Shown: positions 12,961 to 13,772 of the stretch, piece after piece | Position numbering within the stretch: the first letter of the stretch is position 1 | How the letters are laid out: each line of letters starts with the position of its first letter | Assembly: GCA_011322005.1 (NCBI GenBank) | Contig: DROE01000295.1 | Location: 1-13,772, forward strand | DNA from: Devosia sp. | GTDB lineage: Bacteria > Pseudomonadota > Alphaproteobacteria > Rhizobiales > Devosiaceae | Direction of reading: 5' to 3' | DNA length: 13,772 nucleotides | Notes under the pieces: model-generated | The model's database searches: none | What the model saw: only the letters and a program-made list of their open reading frames with translations | What the model was told of the DNA's origin: nothing | Translations under genes and position numbers: made by a program

Positions 12961-13772
12961 TCAGACATCTTCATAGACCTCCAGCCCCGAAATCTCCTGG
13001 CCCTGGGCCCTCTTGCGCAGAAGCGGAATGAGGTCTTCCATCAGCGCCAGCTCCGCCCGGCTGCGCGCCTTCCAGCCCAGCCCCTTGGGGCGGAAGAGCG
13101 CGGTCAACGCGTCGGGGTTGAAGATGTTGAAGCGCAGGATGCCGGCGACGAAGTCCTTGAGCGCCTCCAGCGGCAGGTCGTGCTTCTCAGCGATGCGGGC
13201 CAGCTCGGCCTCTTCGCGCGCGGCCTTGAAGCGGGCGTAGCCTTCGCGGATCTCCTCCTCGCTGAGCGGCGTGCCCTCGGCGAGGGTGGCGACATAGGCC
13301 TCCAGATCCTCGCGCTCGTCCATCAGCCGGGCGGAGGAGGCGAGAAGGCCCATCAACTCCTCGCGCGTCATCTTCTGCTTTTTCGCCGGCTGGCTGGTGA
13401 AGCGCGCGATGAGCCGCATGATGTAGTCGTAATCGATGAGCGCGCTGTCGAAGAGCACGAATTCGAATTCCAGTTGCTGGATGGGGTCGTCGGGGTCGTC
13501 GGTCTTGCGCTGATGCTCCTGCAGGCGTTTTGCGACCTCCAGATACTGGGCCGAGAAGGCGCGTAAGGAGTCGCGCGGGATCAGCGCCTCGATCTTCGCC
13601 CTGGCCGCGTCGTCGAGGTCGGTGTACTGGTCGATCTGGGTGGTCAGCCGCCGCACCGCCTTGAAGCGTTCGATGAAGCCCGCCCGTGCCTCGTCGCCCT
13701 TGAGGTTGGGAACCTCTTCGGGGCGCGTGTCGACCCCTTGCGAGGCCATGAAGTCGGCCAGCTTGCGGGTGG
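12961..13772 (-). CDS. hsdR: Type I restriction subunit HsdR, C-terminal part (truncated by window)
   Basis: The frame is open to the window edge; 269 residues plus the stop are visible, so the start, nuclease and helicase motor domains lie outside. The visible part is the largely helical C-terminal domain that docks HsdR on the methylase core, with MASQGVDT, the motif DYDYIMRLIARF (compare IDYILMLV in EcoR124-type HsdR), LMGLLASSARLMDERED, and a terminal FNIFNPDALTALF. Assignment rests on this match, on overall composition and on position next to hsdS and hsdM. The 3' end overlaps the hsdS start (ATGTCTGA), indicating coupled translation. Whether the missing front part is intact cannot be seen. 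Confidence 0.85.
   Translation of the reverse strand, partial: TRKLADFMASQGVDTRPEEVPNLKGDEARAGFIERFKAVRRLTTQIDQYTDLDDAARAKIEALIPRDSLRAFSAQYLEVAKRLQEHQRKTDDPDDPIQQLEFEFVLFDSALIDYDYIMRLIARFTSQPAKKQKMTREELMGLLASSARLMDEREDLEAYVATLAEGTPLSEEEIREGYARFKAAREEAELARIAEKHDLPLEALKDFVAGILRFNIFNPDALTALFRPKGLGWKARSRAELALMEDLIPLLRKRAQGQEISGLEVYEDV

Larger units (their letters stand above)
11715..12968 (-). pseudogene. hsdS: Type I specificity subunit HsdS with in-frame TGA at codon 56
   Basis: A 417-codon reading frame for the DNA-recognition subunit, interrupted by one TGA at 12801-12803. ATG 12968 has GGAGGT eight bases upstream and overlaps the hsdR stop by 8 bp. The first conserved stretch (FPEFRDAGPWEVKRLG) begins the first target-recognition domain, and codons 51-55 read LPSYV. 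The stop then falls where relatives have Arg in YIRITDI, and the same frame resumes as ITDINEDGSLSKEG. The rest is normal: SGQPGINGTEYAEMP, the central helix EQQKIADCLTSLDDL, a second domain starting with the same FPEFRDAG motif, and the distal helix EQQMIADCLTALDDL. CGA to TGA is a single C-to-T change. Without readthrough the product is a 55-aa fragment; restart at GTG 12755 would lack the front of the first domain. A sequencing error is possible. Confidence 0.88.

Noticed and set aside
1..13772. CRISPR array, insertion sequence or integrase
   Set aside because: I saw no evenly spaced identical repeats with unique spacers, and no transposase or recombinase motifs in any frame.

Overview
The window looks like the chromosome of an alphaproteobacterium, probably a marine or soil heterotroph. 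This is inferred from the gene types (serralysin-like RTX proteases, a YfcG-type glutathione transferase, a lone cytoplasmic Mo-bis-MGD enzyme, DUF2147, a CCA-encoding tRNA-Ser) and the codon style; no marker gene fixes the taxon. It splits into a moderately GC-rich housekeeping/accessory part (1-8950) and a visibly more GC-rich type I restriction-modification block (8953-13772).

Region 1 (about 125-3512, all minus strand) holds two tandem M10/serralysin-type zinc metalloproteases. Each has the HExxHxxGxxH zinc motif, a Met-turn, RTX calcium repeats and a near-identical C-terminal secretion domain, and neither has an N-terminal signal peptide. They should leave the cell by a type I (ABC-MFP-OMF) exporter that is not in this window. 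Upstream lie two possible small ORFs, the better one with a strong Shine-Dalgarno and a hydrophobic segment.

Region 2 (3677-8165) has a single-subunit molybdopterin oxidoreductase (+), a TSUP/TauE-SafE family membrane transporter (-) whose 3' end overlaps it by 10 bp, a YfcG-like GST (+) divergent from the transporter behind a candidate promoter carrying a 16-bp palindrome, and a secreted DUF2147 protein (-). A 12-bp inverted repeat straddles the DUF2147 stop codon.

Region 3 (8166-8952) is non-coding apart from tRNA-Ser(GCU) at 8528-8617. It has hairpins and TATCCGG-type repeated elements before the tRNA and a rho-independent-looking terminator after it.

Region 4 (8953-13772, all minus) is a tightly packed operon in transcription order hsdR (only its C-terminal part is inside the window), hsdS, a compact PrrC-like ABC-ATPase/anticodon nuclease, hsdM. 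Genes overlap or lie within a few bases, so they are almost certainly co-translated. Two things stand out. The ATPase has an R-x3-E...H triad with PrrC-like spacing, suggesting a tRNA-cleaving suicide defence guarded by the type I enzyme. The hsdS gene carries an in-frame TGA at codon 56 where the family normally has Arg (the YIRITDI region), a probable CGA-to-TGA nonsense change that would disable the specificity subunit and therefore the guard. The whole block sits next to a tRNA-Ser gene, a common island insertion point, although no integrase or convincing att repeat is visible.
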